Origin: Hippophae tibetana
Taxonomy: Eukaryota > Streptophyta > Magnoliopsida > Rosales > Elaeagnaceae
DNA length: 64,000 nucleotides
Direction of reading: 5' to 3'
Assembly: GCA_037013495.1 (NCBI GenBank)
Contig: CM072801.1
Coordinates: forward strand, 82,569,816-82,633,815
The notes below the pieces were generated by a model. The model had not been told where the DNA came from. It saw only the letters and a program-made list of their open reading frames with translations, and searched no databases. Below, in pieces: positions 38,919 through 52,385 of this stretch; position 1 is the first letter of the stretch; every line of letters starts with the position of its first letter. The position numbers and the translations under genes were made by a program.

Positions 38919-41465
38919 GCTGTCAATGAGATATTGGTTTCGACAAAGGTTTCTTTATTTATTTGGTCATTAAATCTGTATTCTTCCTAAAAACGTATGG
39001 GAGAAGAAAAAGAAAGGGGCTAGTTTTCAAAAGTTCAAAAATACGAAAACATTTGATGAATCAGACTTCCAACATCAAATGACCATAACTTTTAACTCGG
39101 GTATCGTAACGACTATTATAATATATCAAAATCGGAGCATGTCTCGATCCATACAATAATTGTTGGCCTAGAATTGGAACCTGATTTCTGTACCCAAATT
39201 CCATCGTTTACATAACTTATCGAGGGTTTGAAGATTTTGTCGTAAATTTCCGGTTTACTTACTTTCGATTTGAATCAATAGAGCTGTAAATGAGATATTG
39301 GATCCGACAAAGGTTTCTTTATTTATTTGGTCCATAAATCTATATTCTTCCTAAAAACGTATGGGAGCAGAAAAAGAAAGGGGCTAGTTTTCAAAACTTC
39401 GAAAATACGAAAACATTTGATGAATCAGACTTCCAACATCAAATGACCCTAACTTTTAACTAGGGTATCGTAACGACTATTATAATATATCAAAATCGGA
39501 GCTCGTCTCGATCCATACAATAATTGTTGGCCTAGCATTGGAACCTGATTTCTGTACCCAAATTCCATCGTTTACATAACCTATCGAGGGTTTTAAGATT
39601 TTGTCGTAGATTTGCGGTTTACTTACCTTCGATATGATTCAATAGAGCTGTCAATGAGATATTGGTTCCGACAAAGGTTTCTTTATTTATTTGGTCATTA
39701 AATCTGTATTCTTCCTAAAAACGTATGGGAGCAGAAAAAGAAAGGGGCTAGTTTTCAAAACTTCACAAATACGAAAACATTTGATGAATCAGACTTCCAA
39801 CATCAAATGACCATAACTCTTAACTGGGGTATCGTAACGACTATTATAATATATCAAAATCGGAGCTCATCTCGATCCATACAATAATTGTTGGCCTAGC
39901 ATTGGAACCTGATTTCCGTACCCAAATTCCATCGTTTACATAACTTATCGAGGGTTTGAAGATTTTGTCGTAAATTTCCGGTTTACTTACTTTTGATTTG
40001 AATCGATAGAGCTGTAAATTAGATATTGGATCCGACAAAGGTTTCTTTATTTTTTTGGTCATTAAATCTGTATTCTTCCTAAAAACGTATGGAAGCAGAA
40101 AAAGAAAGGGGCTAGTTTTCAAAACTTCGAAAATACGAAAACATTTGATGAATCAGACTTCCAACATCAAATGACCATAACTTTTAACTAGGGTATGGTA
40201 ACGAATATTATAATATATCAAAATAAGAGCTCGTCTCGATCCATACAATAATTGTTGGCCTAGCATTGGAACCTGATTTCTGTACCCAAATTCCATCGTT
40301 TACATAATTTATCGAGGGTTTTAAGATTTTGTCGTAAATTTGCGGTTTACTTACCTTCGATTTGAATCCATAGAGCTGTAAATGAGATATTGCATCCGAC
40401 AAAGGTTTCTTTATTTATTTGGTAAATAAATCTGTATTCTTCCTAAAAAAACTATGGGAGCAGAAAAAGAAAGGGGCTAGTTTTCATAATTTCAAAAATA
40501 ACAAAACATTTGATGAATCTGACTTCCAACATCAAATGACCATAACTTTTGACTGGGGTATCGTAACGACTATTATAATATATCAAATCGGAGCTCGTCT
40601 CGATCCATACAATAATCGTTGGCCTCGGAATGGAACCTGATTTCTGTACCCAAATTCCATCGTGTACATAACCTATCGATGGTTTTAAGATTTTGTCATA
40701 AATTTGCGGTTTACTTACCTTCGATATGATTCAATAGAGCTGTCAATGAGATATTGGTTTCGACAAAGGTTTCTTTATTTATTTGGTCATTAAATCTGTA
40801 TTCTTCCTAAAAACGTATGGGAGCAGAAAAAGAAAGGGGCTAGTTTTCATAATTTCAAAAATAACAAAACATTTGATGAATCAGACTTCAAACATCAAAT
40901 GACCATAACTTTTGACTGGGGTATCGTAACGACTATTATAATATATCAAATCGGAGCTCGTCTCGATCCATACAATAATTGTTGGCCTCGGAATGGAACC
41001 TGATTTCTGTACCCAAATTCCATCGTGTACATAACCTATCGAGGGTTTTAAGATTTTGTCGTAAATTTGCGGTTTACTTACCTTCGATATGATTCAATAG
41101 AGCTGTAAATGAGATATTGCATCCGACAAAGGTTTCTATATTTATTTGGTAAATAAATCTGTATTCTTCCTAAAAAAACTATGGGAGCAGAAAAAGAAAG
41201 GGGCTAGTTTTCATAATTTCAAAAATAACAAAACATTTGATGAATCAGACTTCCAACATCAAATGACCATAACTTTTGACTGGGGTATCGTAACGACTAT
41301 TATAATATATCAAATCGGAGCTCGTCTCGATCCATACAATAATGGTTGGCCTCGGAATGGAACCTGATTTCTGTACCCAAATTCCATCGTGTACATAACC
41401 TATCGATGGTTTTAAGATTTTGTCGTAAATTTGCGGTTTACTTACCTTCGATATGATTCAATAGA
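38919..41465 (+). repeat. Domain E 2,547-bp 7-monomer HOR, copy 2
   Basis: Monomers start at 38919, 39283, 39647, 40011, 40375, 40739 and 41102. It repeats the previous unit at +2,547 bp. Private variants are aaattag and gtatggtaacg in the fourth monomer, gaatccatag before the fifth, taatcgttgg and tgtcataaat in the fifth, and cttcaaacatc in the sixth. Confidence 0.88.
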
Positions 41466-42921
41466 GCTGTCAATGAGATATTGGTTTCGACAAAGGTTTC
41501 TTTATTTATTTGGTCATTAAATCTGTATTCTTCCTAAAAACGTATGGGAGAAGAAAAAGAAAGGGGCTAGTTTTCAAAAGTTCAAAAATACGAAAACATT
41601 TGATGAATCAGACTTCCAACATCAAATGACCATAACTTTTAACTCGGGTATCGTAACGACTATTATAATATATCAAAATCGGAGCATGTCTCGATCCATA
41701 CAATAATTGTTGGCCTAGAATTGGAACCTGATTTCTGTACCCAAATTCCATCGTTTACATAACTTATCGAGGGTTTGAAGATTTTGTCGTAAATTTCCGG
41801 TTTACTTACTTTCGATTTGAATCAATAGAGCTGTAAATGAGATATTGGATCCGACAAAGGTTTCTTTATTTATTTGGTCCATAAATCTGTATTCTTCCTA
41901 AAAACGTATGGGAGCAGAAAAAGAAAGGGGCTAGTTTTCAAAAGTTCAAAAATACGAAAACATTTGATGAATCAGACTTCCAACATCAAATGACCATAAC
42001 TTTTAACTCGGGTATCGTAACGACTATTATAATATATCAAAATCGGAGCATGTCTCGATCCATACAATAATTGTTGGCCTAGAATTGGAACCTGATTTCT
42101 GTACCCAAATTCCATCGTTTACATAACTTATCGAGGGTTTGAAGATTTTGTCGTAAATTTCCGGTTTACTTACTTTCGATTTGAATCAATAGAGCTGTAA
42201 ATGAGATATTGGATCCGACAAAGGTTTCTTTATTTATTTGGTCCATAAATCTATATTCTTCCTAAAAACGTATGGGAGCAGAAAAAGAAAGGGGCTAGTT
42301 TTCAAAACTTCGAAAATACGAAAACATTTGATGAATCAGACTTCCAACATCAAATGACCCTAACTTTTAACTAGGGTATCGTAACGACTATTATAATATA
42401 TCAAAATCGGAGCTCGTCTCGATCCATACAATAATTGTTGGCCTAGCATTGGAACCTGATTTCCGTACCCAAATTCCATCGTTTACATAACTTATCGAGG
42501 GTTTGAAGATTTTGTCGTAAATTTCCGGTTTACTTACTTTCGATTTGAATCGATAGAGCTGTAAATTAGATATTGGATCCGACAAAGGTTTCTTTATTTT
42601 TTTGGTCATTAAATCTGTATTCTTCCTAAAAACGTATGGAAGCAGAAAAAGAAAGGGGCTAGTTTTCAAAACTTCGAAAATACGAAAACATTTGATGAAT
42701 CAGACTTCCAACATCAAATGACCATAACTTTTAACTAGGGTATCGTAACGAATATTATAATATATCAAAATCAGAGCTCGTCTCGATCCATACAATAATT
42801 GTTGGCCTAGCATTGGAACCTGATTTCTGTACCCAAATTCCATCGTTTACATAATTTATCGAGGGTTTTAAGATTTTGTCGTAAATTTGCGGTTTACTTA
42901 CCTTCGATATGATTCAATAGA
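41466..42921 (+). repeat. Domain F 1,456-bp 4-monomer HOR, copy 1
   Basis: Monomers start at 41466, 41830, 42194 and 42558. The first matches the monomer at 38919. The second is a hybrid of a ggtccata front and an aaaagttc/gcatgtctcg back. The third joins ggtccata/gaccctaac to a gatttgaatcgatag tail. The fourth carries aaattag, gtatggaagcag and cataatttatc. All units are exactly 364 bp. Confidence 0.92.
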
Positions 42922-44377
42922 GCTGTCAATGAGATATTGGTTTCGACAAAGGTTTCTTTATTTATTTGGTCATTAAATCTGTATTCTTCCTAAAAACGTA
43001 TGGGAGAAGAAAAAGAAAGGGGCTAGTTTTCAAAAGTTCAAAAATACGAAAACATTTGATGAATCAGACTTCCAACATCAAATGACCATAACTTTTAACT
43101 CGGGTATCGTAACGACTATTATAATATATCAAAATCGGAGCATGTCTCGATCCATACAATAATTGTTGGCCTAGAATTGGAACCTGATTTCTGTACCCAA
43201 ATTCCATCGTTTACATAACTTATCGAGGGTTTGAAGATTTTGTCGTAAATTTCCGGTTTACTTACTTTCGATTTGAATCAATAGAGCTGTAAATGAGATA
43301 TTGGATCCGACAAAGGTTTCTTTATTTATTTGGTCCATAAATCTGTATTCTTCCTAAAAACGTATGGGAGCAGAAAAAGAAAGGGGCTAGTTTTCAAAAG
43401 TTCAAAAATACGAAAACATTTGATGAATCAGACTTCCAACATCAAATGACCATAACTTTTAACTCGGGTATCGTAACGACTATTATAATATATCAAAATC
43501 GGAGCATGTCTCGATCCATACAATAATTGTTGGCCTAGAATTGGAACCTGATTTCTGTACCCAAATTCCATCGTTTACATAACTTATCGAGGGTTTGAAG
43601 ATTTTGTCGTAAATTTCCGGTTTACTTACTTTCGATTTGAATCAATAGAGCTGTAAATGAGATATTGGATCCGACAAAGGTTTCTTTATTTATTTGGTCC
43701 ATAAATCTATATTCTTCCTAAAAACGTATGGGAGCAGAAAAAGAAAGGGGCTAGTTTTCAAAACTTCGAAAATACGAAAACATTTGATGAATCAGACTTC
43801 CAACATCAAATGACCCTAACTTTTAACTAGGGTATCGTAACGACTATTATAATATATCAAAATCGGAGCTCGTCTCGATCCATACAATAATTGTTGGCCT
43901 AGCATTGGAACCTGATTTCCGTACCCAAATTCCATCGTTTACATAACTTATCGAGGGTTTGAAGATTTTGTCGTAAATTTCCGGTTTACTTACTTTCGAT
44001 TTGAATCGATAGAGCTGTAAATTAGATATTGGATCCGACAAAGGTTTCTTTATTTTTTTGGTCATTAAATCTGTATTCTTCCTAAAAACGTATGGAAGCA
44101 GAAAAAGAAAGGGGCTAGTTTTCAAAACTTCGAAAATACGAAAACATTTGATGAATCAGACTTCCAACATCAAATGACCATAACTTTTAACTACGGTATC
44201 GTAACGAATATTATAATATATCAAAATCAGAGCTCGTCTCGATCCATACAATAATTGTTGGCCTAGCATTGGAACCTGATTTCTGTACCCAAATTCCATC
44301 GTTTACATAATTTATCGAGGGTTTTAAGATTTTGTCGTAAATTTGCGGTTTACTTACCTTCGATATGATTCAATAGA
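42922..44377 (+). repeat. Domain F 1,456-bp 4-monomer HOR, copy 2
   Basis: Monomers start at 42922, 43286, 43650 and 44014. It is near identical to copy 1 at +1,456 bp. The one difference I noted is actacggtatc near 44,191 for actagggtatc. Confidence 0.92.
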
Positions 44378-45833
44378 GCTGTCAATGAGATATTGGTTTC
44401 GACAAAGGTTTCTTTATTTATTTGGTCATTAAATCTGTATTCTTCCTAAAAACGTATGGGAGAAGAAAAAGAAAGGGGCTAGTTTTCAAAAGTTCAAAAA
44501 TACGAAAACATTTGATGAATCAGACTTCCAACATCAAATGACCATAACTTTTAACTCGGGTATCGTAACGACTATTATAATATATCAAAATCGGAGCATG
44601 TCTCGATCCATACAATAATTGTTGGCCTAGAATTGGAACCTGATTTCTGTACCCAAATTCCATCGTTTACATAACTTATCGAGGGTTTGAAGATTTTGTC
44701 GTAAATTTCCGGTTTACTTACTTTCGATTTGAATCAATAGAGCTGTAAATGAGATATTGGATCCGACAAAGGTTTCTTTATTTATTTGGTCCATAAATCT
44801 GTATTCTTCCTAAAAACGTATGGGAGCAGAAAAAGAAAGGGGCTAGTTTTCAAAAGTTCAAAAATACGAAAACATTTGATGAATCAGACTTCCAACATCA
44901 AATGACCATAACTTTTAACTCGGGTATCGTAACGACTATTATAATATATCAAAATCGGAGCATGTCTCGATCCATACAATAATTGTTGGCCTAGAATTGG
45001 AACCTGATTTCTGTACCCAAATTCCATCGTTTACATAACTTATCGAGGGTTTGAAGATTTTGTCGTAAATTTCCGGTTTACTTACTTTCGATTTGAATCA
45101 ATAGAGCTGTAAATGAGATATTGGATCCGACAAAGGTTTCTTTATTTATTTGGTCCATAAATCTATATTCTTCCTAAAAACGTATGGGAGCAGAAAAAGA
45201 AAGGGGCTAGTTTTCAAAACTTCGAAAATACGAAAACATTTGATGAATCAGACTTCCAACATCAAATGACCCTAACTTTTAACTAGGGTATCGTAACGAC
45301 TATTATAATATATCAAAATCGGAGCTCGTCTCGATCCATACAATAATTGTTGGCCTAGCATTGGAACCTGATTTCCGTACCCAAATTCCATCGTTTACAT
45401 AACTTATCGAGGGTTTGAAGATTTTGTCGTAAATTTCCAGTTTACTTACTTTCGATTTGAATCGATAGAGCTGTAAATTAGATATTGGATCCGACAAAGG
45501 TTTCTTTATTTTTTTGGTCATTAAATCTGTATTCTTCCTAAAAACGTATGGAAGCAGAAAAAGAAAGGGGCTAGTTTTCAAAACTTCGAAAATACGAAAA
45601 CATTTGATGAATCAGACTTCCAACATCAAATGACCATAACTTTTAACTAGGGTATCGTAACGAATATTATAATATATCAAAATCAGAGATCGTCTCGATC
45701 CATACAATAATTGTTGGCCTAGCATTGGAACCTGATTTCTGTACCCAAATTCCATCGTTTACATAATTTATCGAGGGTTTTAAGATTTTGTCGTAAATTT
45801 GCGGTTTACTTACCTTCGATTTGAATCCATAGA
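44378..45833 (+). repeat. Domain F 1,456-bp 4-monomer HOR, copy 3
   Basis: Monomers start at 44378, 44742, 45106 and 45470. It is near identical to copies 1 and 2. Private changes are tttccagttt near 45,436 and cagagatcgtc near 45,686. The last monomer ends gaatccatag rather than gattcaatag, matching the sequence before 40375. The expansion therefore ends inside this monomer. Confidence 0.92.
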
Positions 45834-46560
45834 GCTGTAAATGAGATATTGCATCCGACAAAGGTTTCTTTATTTATTTGGTAAATAAATCTGTATTCTT
45901 CCTAAAAAAACTATGGGAGCAGAAAAAGAAAGGGGCTAGTTTTCATAATTTCAAAAATAACAAAACATTTGATGAATCAGACTTCCAACATCAAATGACC
46001 ATAACTTTTGACTGGGGTATCGTAACGACTATTATAATATATCAAATCGGAGCTCGTCTCGATCCATACAATAATTGTTGGCCTCGGAATGGAACCTGAT
46101 TTCTGTACCCAAATTCCATCGTGTACATAACCTATCGATGGTTTTAAGATTTTGTCATAAATTTGCGGTTTACTTACCTTCGATATGATTCAATAGAGCT
46201 GTCAATGAGATATTGGTTTCGACAAAGGTTTCTTTATTTATTTGGTCATTAAATCTGTATTCTTCCTAAAAACGTATGGGAGCAGAAAAAGAAAGGGGCT
46301 AGTTTTCATAATTTCAAAAATAACAAAACATTTGATGAATCAGACTTCAAACATCAAATGACCATAACTTTTGACTGGGGTATCGTAACGACTATTATAA
46401 TATATCAAATCGGAGCTCGTCTCGATCCATACAATAATTGTTGGCCTCGGAATGGAACCTGATTTCTGTACCCAAATTCCATCGTGTACATAACCTATCG
46501 ATGGTTTTATGATTTTGTCGTAAATTTGCGGTTTACTTACCTTCGATATGATTCAATAGA
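45834..46560 (+). repeat. Two-monomer return of the 40375-41101 segment
   Basis: Monomers start at 45834 and 46198. They repeat the two monomers at 40375 and 40739 with a 5,459-bp offset and share the private tgtcataaat and cttcaaacatc. The domain F expansion therefore sits inside a larger 15-monomer repeat. Confidence 0.87.
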
Positions 46561-47653
46561 GCTGTCAATGAGATATTGGATTCGACAAAGGTTTCTTTAT
46601 TTATTTGGTCATTAAATCTGTATTCTTCCTAAAAACGTATGGGAGTAGAAAAAGAAAGGGGCTAGTTTTCAAAACTTCAAAAATACGAAAACATTTGATG
46701 AATCAGACTTCCAACATCAAATGACCTTAACTTTTAACTCGGGTATCGTAACGACTATTATAATATATCAAAATCGGAGCACGTCTCAATCCATACAATA
46801 ATTGTTGGCCTAGAATTGGAACCTGATTTCTGTACCCAAATTCCATCGTTTACATAACTTATCGAGGGTTTGAAGATTTTGTTGTAAATTTCCGGTTTAC
46901 TTACTTTCGATTTGAATCGATAGAGCTGTAAATGAGATATTGGATCCGAAAAAGGTTTCTTTATTTTTTTGGTCATTAAATCTGTATTCTTCCTAAAAAC
47001 GTATGGGAGCAGAAAAAGAAAGGGGCTAGTTTTCAAAACTTCGAAAATACGAAAACATTTGATGAATCAGACTTCCAACATCAAAGGACCCTAACTTTTA
47101 ACTCGGGTATCGTAACGACTATTATAATATATCAAAATCGGAGCTCGTCTCGATCCATACAATAATTTTTGGCCTAGCATTGGAACCTGATTTCTGTACC
47201 CAAATTCCATCGTTTACATAACTTATCGAGGGTTTTAAGATTTTGTCCTAAATTTTGCGGTTTACTTACCTTCGATATGATTCAATAGAGCTGTCAATGA
47301 GATATTGGTTCCGACAAAGGTTTCTTTATTTATTTGGTCATTAAATCTGTATTCTTCCTAAAAACGTATGGGAGCAGAAAAAGAAAGGGGCTAGTTTTCA
47401 AAACTTCACAAATACGAAAACATTTGATGAATCAGACTTCCAACATCAAATGACCATAACTCTTAACTGGGGTATCGTAACGACTATTATAATATATCAA
47501 AATCGGAGCTCATCTCGATCCATACAATAATTGTTGGCCTAGCATTGGAACCTGATTTCTGTACCCAAATTCCATCGTTTACATAACCTATCGAGGGTTT
47601 GAAGATTTTGTCGTAAATTTCCGGTTTACTTACTTTCGATTTAAATGGATAGA

Positions 47654-48745
47654 GCTGTAAATGAGATATTGGATCCGAAAAAGTTTCTTTATTTTTTTGG
47701 TCATTAAATCTGTATTCTTCCTAAAAACGTATGGGAGCAGAAAAAGAAAGGGGCTAGTTTTCAAAACTTCGAAAATACGAAAACATTTGATGAATCAGAC
47801 TTCCAACTTCAAATGACCCTAACTTTTAACTAGGGTATCGTAACGACTATTATAATATATCAAAATCGGAGCTCGTCTCGATCCATACAATAATTGTTGG
47901 CCTAGCATTGGAACCTGATTTCTGTACCCAAATTCCATCGTTTACATAACTTATCGAGGGTTTTAAGATTTTGTCGTAAATTTTGCGGTTTACTTACCTT
48001 CGATATGATTCAATAGAGCTGTCAATGAGATATTGGTTCCGACAAAGGTTTCTTTATTTATTTGGTCATTAAATCTGTGTTCTTCCTAAAAACGTATGGG
48101 AGCAGAAAAAGAAAGGGGCTAGTTTTCAAAACTTCACAAATACGAAAACATTTGATGAATCAGACTTCCAACATCAAATGACCATAACTCTTAACTGGGG
48201 TATCGTAACGACTATTATAATATATCAAAATCGGAGCTCATCTCGATCCATACAATAATTGTTGGCCTAGCATTGGAACCTGATTTCTCTACCCAAATTC
48301 CTTCGTTTACATAACTTATCGAGGGTTTGAAGATTTTGTCGTAAATTTGCGGTTTACTTACCTTCGATTTGAATCAATAGAGCTGTAAATGAGATATTGC
48401 ATCCGACAAAGGTTTCTTTATTTATTTGGTCCATAAATCTGTATTCTTCCTAAAAAAACTATGGGAGCAGAAAAAGAAAGGGGCTAGTTTTCATAATTTC
48501 AAAAATAACAAAACATTTGATGAATCAGACTTCCAACATCAAATGACCATAACTTTTGACTGGGGTATCGTAACGACTATTATAATATATCAAATCGGAG
48601 CTCGTCTCCATCCATACAATAATTGTTGGCCTCGGAATGGAACCTGATTTCTGTACCCAAATTCCATTGTGTACATAACCTATCGATGATTTTAAGATTT
48701 TGTCGTAAATTTGCGGTTTACTTACCTTCGATATGATTCAATAGA
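47654..48745 (+). repeat. Three-monomer segment repeated 4,732 bp downstream, copy 1
   Basis: Monomers start at 47654, 48018 and 48382. Shared markers with the partner are aaaaagtttc, the rare ctgtgttc, ccttcgttta and ggtccata with aaaaaaactatg. The third monomer ends with ccattgtgtac and gatgattttaag, which its partner lacks. Confidence 0.75.
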
Positions 48746-51656
48746 GCTGTAAATGAGATATTGGATCCGACAAAGGTTTCTTTATTTATTTGGTCCATAA
48801 ATCTGTATTCTTCCTAAAAACGTATGGGAGCAGAAAAAGAAAGGGGCTAGTTTTCAAAACTTCGAAAATACGAAAACATTTGATGAATCAGACTTCCAAC
48901 ATCAAAGGACCCTAACTTTTAACTCGGGTATCGTAACGACTATTATAATATATCAAAATCGGAGCTCGTCTCGATCCATACAATAATTGTTGGCCTAGCA
49001 TTGGAACCTGATTTCTGTACCCAAATTCCATTGTGTACATAACCTATCGATGATTTTAAGATTTTGTCGTAAATTTGCGGTTTACTTACCTTCGATATGA
49101 TTCAATAGAGCTGTCAATGAGATATTGGTTTCGACAAAGGTTTTTTATTTATTTGGTCATTAAATCTGTATTCTTCCTAAAAACGTATGGGAGCAGAAAA
49201 AGAAAGGGTCTAGTTTTCAAAACTTCAAAAATACGAAAACATTTGATGAATCAGACTTCCAACATCAAATGACCATAACTTTTAACTCGGGTATCGTAAC
49301 GACTATTATAATATATCAAAATCGGAGCACGTCTCGATCCATACCATAATTGTTGGCCTAGAATTGGAACCTGATTTCCGTACCCAAATTCCATCGTTTA
49401 CATAACTTATCGAGGGTTTGAAGATTTTGTCGTAAATTTGCAGTTTACTTACTTTCGATTAGAATCGATAGAGCTGTAAATGAGATATTGCATCCGAAAA
49501 AGGTTTCTTTATTTTCTTGGTCATTAAATCTGTATTCTTCCTAAAAACGTATGGGAGCAGAAAAAGAAAGGGGCTAGTTTTCATAATTTCAAAAATAACA
49601 AAACATTTGATGAATCAGACTTCCAACATCAAATGACCCTAACTTTTAACTAGGGTATCGTAACGGCTATTATAATATATCAAAATAGGAGCTCGTCTCG
49701 ATCCATACAATAATTTTTGGCCTAGCATTGGAACCTGATTTCTGTACCCAAATTCCATTGTTTACATAACTTATCGAGGGTTTTAAGATTTTGTCGTAAA
49801 TTTTGCGGTTTACTTACCTTCGATATGATTCAATAGAGTTGTCAATGAGATATTGGTTCCGACAAAGGTTTCTTTATTTATTTGGTCATTAAATCTGTAT
49901 TCTTCCTAAAAACGTATGGGAGCAGAAAAAGAAAGGGGCTAGTTTTCAAAACTTCACAAATACGAAAACATTTGATGAATCAGACTTCCAACATCAAATG
50001 ACCATAACTCTTAACTGGGGTATCGTAACGACTATTATAATATATCAAAATCGGAGCTCATCTCGATCCATACAATAATTGTTGGCCTAGCATTGGAACC
50101 TGATTTCTGTACCCAAATTCCATCGTTTACATAACTTATCGAATGTTTGAAGTTTTTGTCGTAAATTTCCGGTTTACTTACTTTCGATTTGACTCGATAG
50201 AGCTGTAAATGAGATATTGGATCCGAAAAAGGTTTCTTTATTTTTTTGGTCATTAAATCTGTATTCTTCCTAAAAACGTATGGGAGCAGAAAAAGAAAGG
50301 GGCTAGTTTTCAAAACTTCGAAAATACGAAAACATTTGATGAATCAGACTTCCAACATCAAATGACCATAACTTTTAACTAGGGTATCGTAACGACTATT
50401 ATAATATATCAAAATCGGAGCTCATCTCGATCCATACAATAATTGTTGGCCTAGCATTGGAACCTGATTTCTCTACCCAAATTCCTTCGTTTACATAACT
50501 TATCGAGGGTTTGAAGATTTTGTCGTAAATTTGCGTTTTACTTACTTTCGATTTGAATCGATAGAGCTGTAAATGAGATATTGCATCCGAAAAAGGTTTC
50601 TTTATTTTTTTGGTCATTAAATCTGTATTCTTCCTAAAAACGTATGGGAGCAGAAAAAGAAAGGGGCTAGTTTTCAAAACTTCACAAATACGAAAACATT
50701 TGATGAATCAGACTTCCAACATCTAATGACCATAACTCTTAACTGGGGTATCGTAACGACTATTATAAAATATCAAAATCGGAGCTCATCTCGATCCATA
50801 CAATAATTGTTGGCCTAGCATTGGAACCTGATTTCTGTACCCAAATTCCATCGTTTACATAACTTATCGAATGTTTGAAGATTTTGTCGTAAATTTCGGT
50901 TTACTTACTTTCGATTTGAATCGATAGAGCTGTAAATGAGATATTGGATCCGAAAAAGGTTTCTTTATTTTTTTGGTCATTAAATCTGTATTCTTCCTAA
51001 AAACGTATGGGAGCAGAAAAAGAAAGGGGCTAGTTTTCAAAACTTCGAAAATACGAAAACATTTGATGAATCAGACTTCCAACATCAAATGACCATAACT
51101 TTTAACTAGGGTATCGTAACGAATATTATAATATATCAAAATCGGAGCTCATCTCGATCCATACAATAATTGTTGGCCTAGCATTGGAACCTGATTTCTC
51201 TACCCAAATTCCTTCGTTTACATAACTTATCGAGGGTTTGAAGATTTTGTCGTAAATTTGCGGTTTACTTACCTTCGATTTGAATCAATAGAGCTGTAAA
51301 TGAGATATTGCATCCGACAAAGGTTTCTTTATTTATTTGGTCAATAAATCTGTATTCTTCCTAAAAAAACTATGGGAGCAGAAAAAGAAAGGGGCTAGTT
51401 TTCATAATTTCAAAAATAACAAAACATTTGATGAATTACACTTCCAACATCAAATGACCATAACTTTTGACTGGGGTATCGTAACGACTATTATAATATA
51501 TCAAATCGGAGCTCGTCTCGATCCATACAATAATTGTTGGCCTCGGAATGGAACCTGATTTCTGTACCCAAATTCCATCGTGTACATAACCTATCGATGG
51601 TTTTAAGATTTTGTCGTAAATTTGCGGTTTACTTACCTTCGATATGATTCAATAGA

Positions 51657-52385
51657 GCTGTCAATGAGATATTGGTTCCGACAAAGGTTTCTTTATTTAT
51701 TTGGTCATTAAATCTGTATTCTTCCTAAAAACGTATGGGAGCAGAAAAAGAAAGGGGCTAGTTTTCAAAACTTCGAAAATACGAAAACATTTGATGAATC
51801 AGACTTCCAACATCAAATGACCATAACTTTTAACTAGGGTATCGTAACGACTATTATAATATATCAAAATCGGAGCTCGTCTCGATCCATACAATAATTG
51901 TTGGCCTAGCATTGGAACCTGATTTCTCTACCCAAATTCCATCGTTTACATAACTTATCGATGGTTTGATGATTTTGTCGTAAATTTGCGGTTTACTTAC
52001 CTTCGATTTGAATCAATAGAGCTGTAAATGAGATATTGCATCCGACAAAGGTTTCTTTATTTATTTGGTCAATAAATCTGTATTCTTCCTAAAAAAACTA
52101 TGGGAGCAGAAAAAGAAAGGGGCTAGTTTTCATAATTTCAAAAATAACAAAACATTTGATGAATCAGACTTCCAACATCAAATGACCCTAACTTTTAACT
52201 AGGGTATCGTAACGACTATTATAATATATCAAAATCGGAGCTCGTCTCGATCCATACAATAATTGTTGGCCTAGCATTGGAACCTGATTTCTGTACCCAA
52301 ATTCCATCGTTTACATAACCTATCGAGCGTTTGAAGATTTGGTCGTAAATTTCCGGTTTACTTACTTTCGATTTGAATCGATAGA
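51657..52385 (+). repeat. Two-monomer segment with partner at 56028, copy 1
   Basis: Monomers start at 51657 and 52021. The pair shares the private tatcgatggtttgatgattttg and the ggtcaata/aaaaaaactatg front joined to a gaccctaac/aactaggg back. The second monomer ends with tatcgagcgtttgaag and gatttggtcg, then a gaatcgatag tail, unlike its partner. Confidence 0.75.

Noticed and set aside
41466-45833. Near-identical HOR copies as certain proof of recent biological amplification
   Set aside because: Near identity in satellite arrays can also come from assembly error or duplication of reads. The repeat structure is reported as seen, but its age and copy number need spanning long reads.
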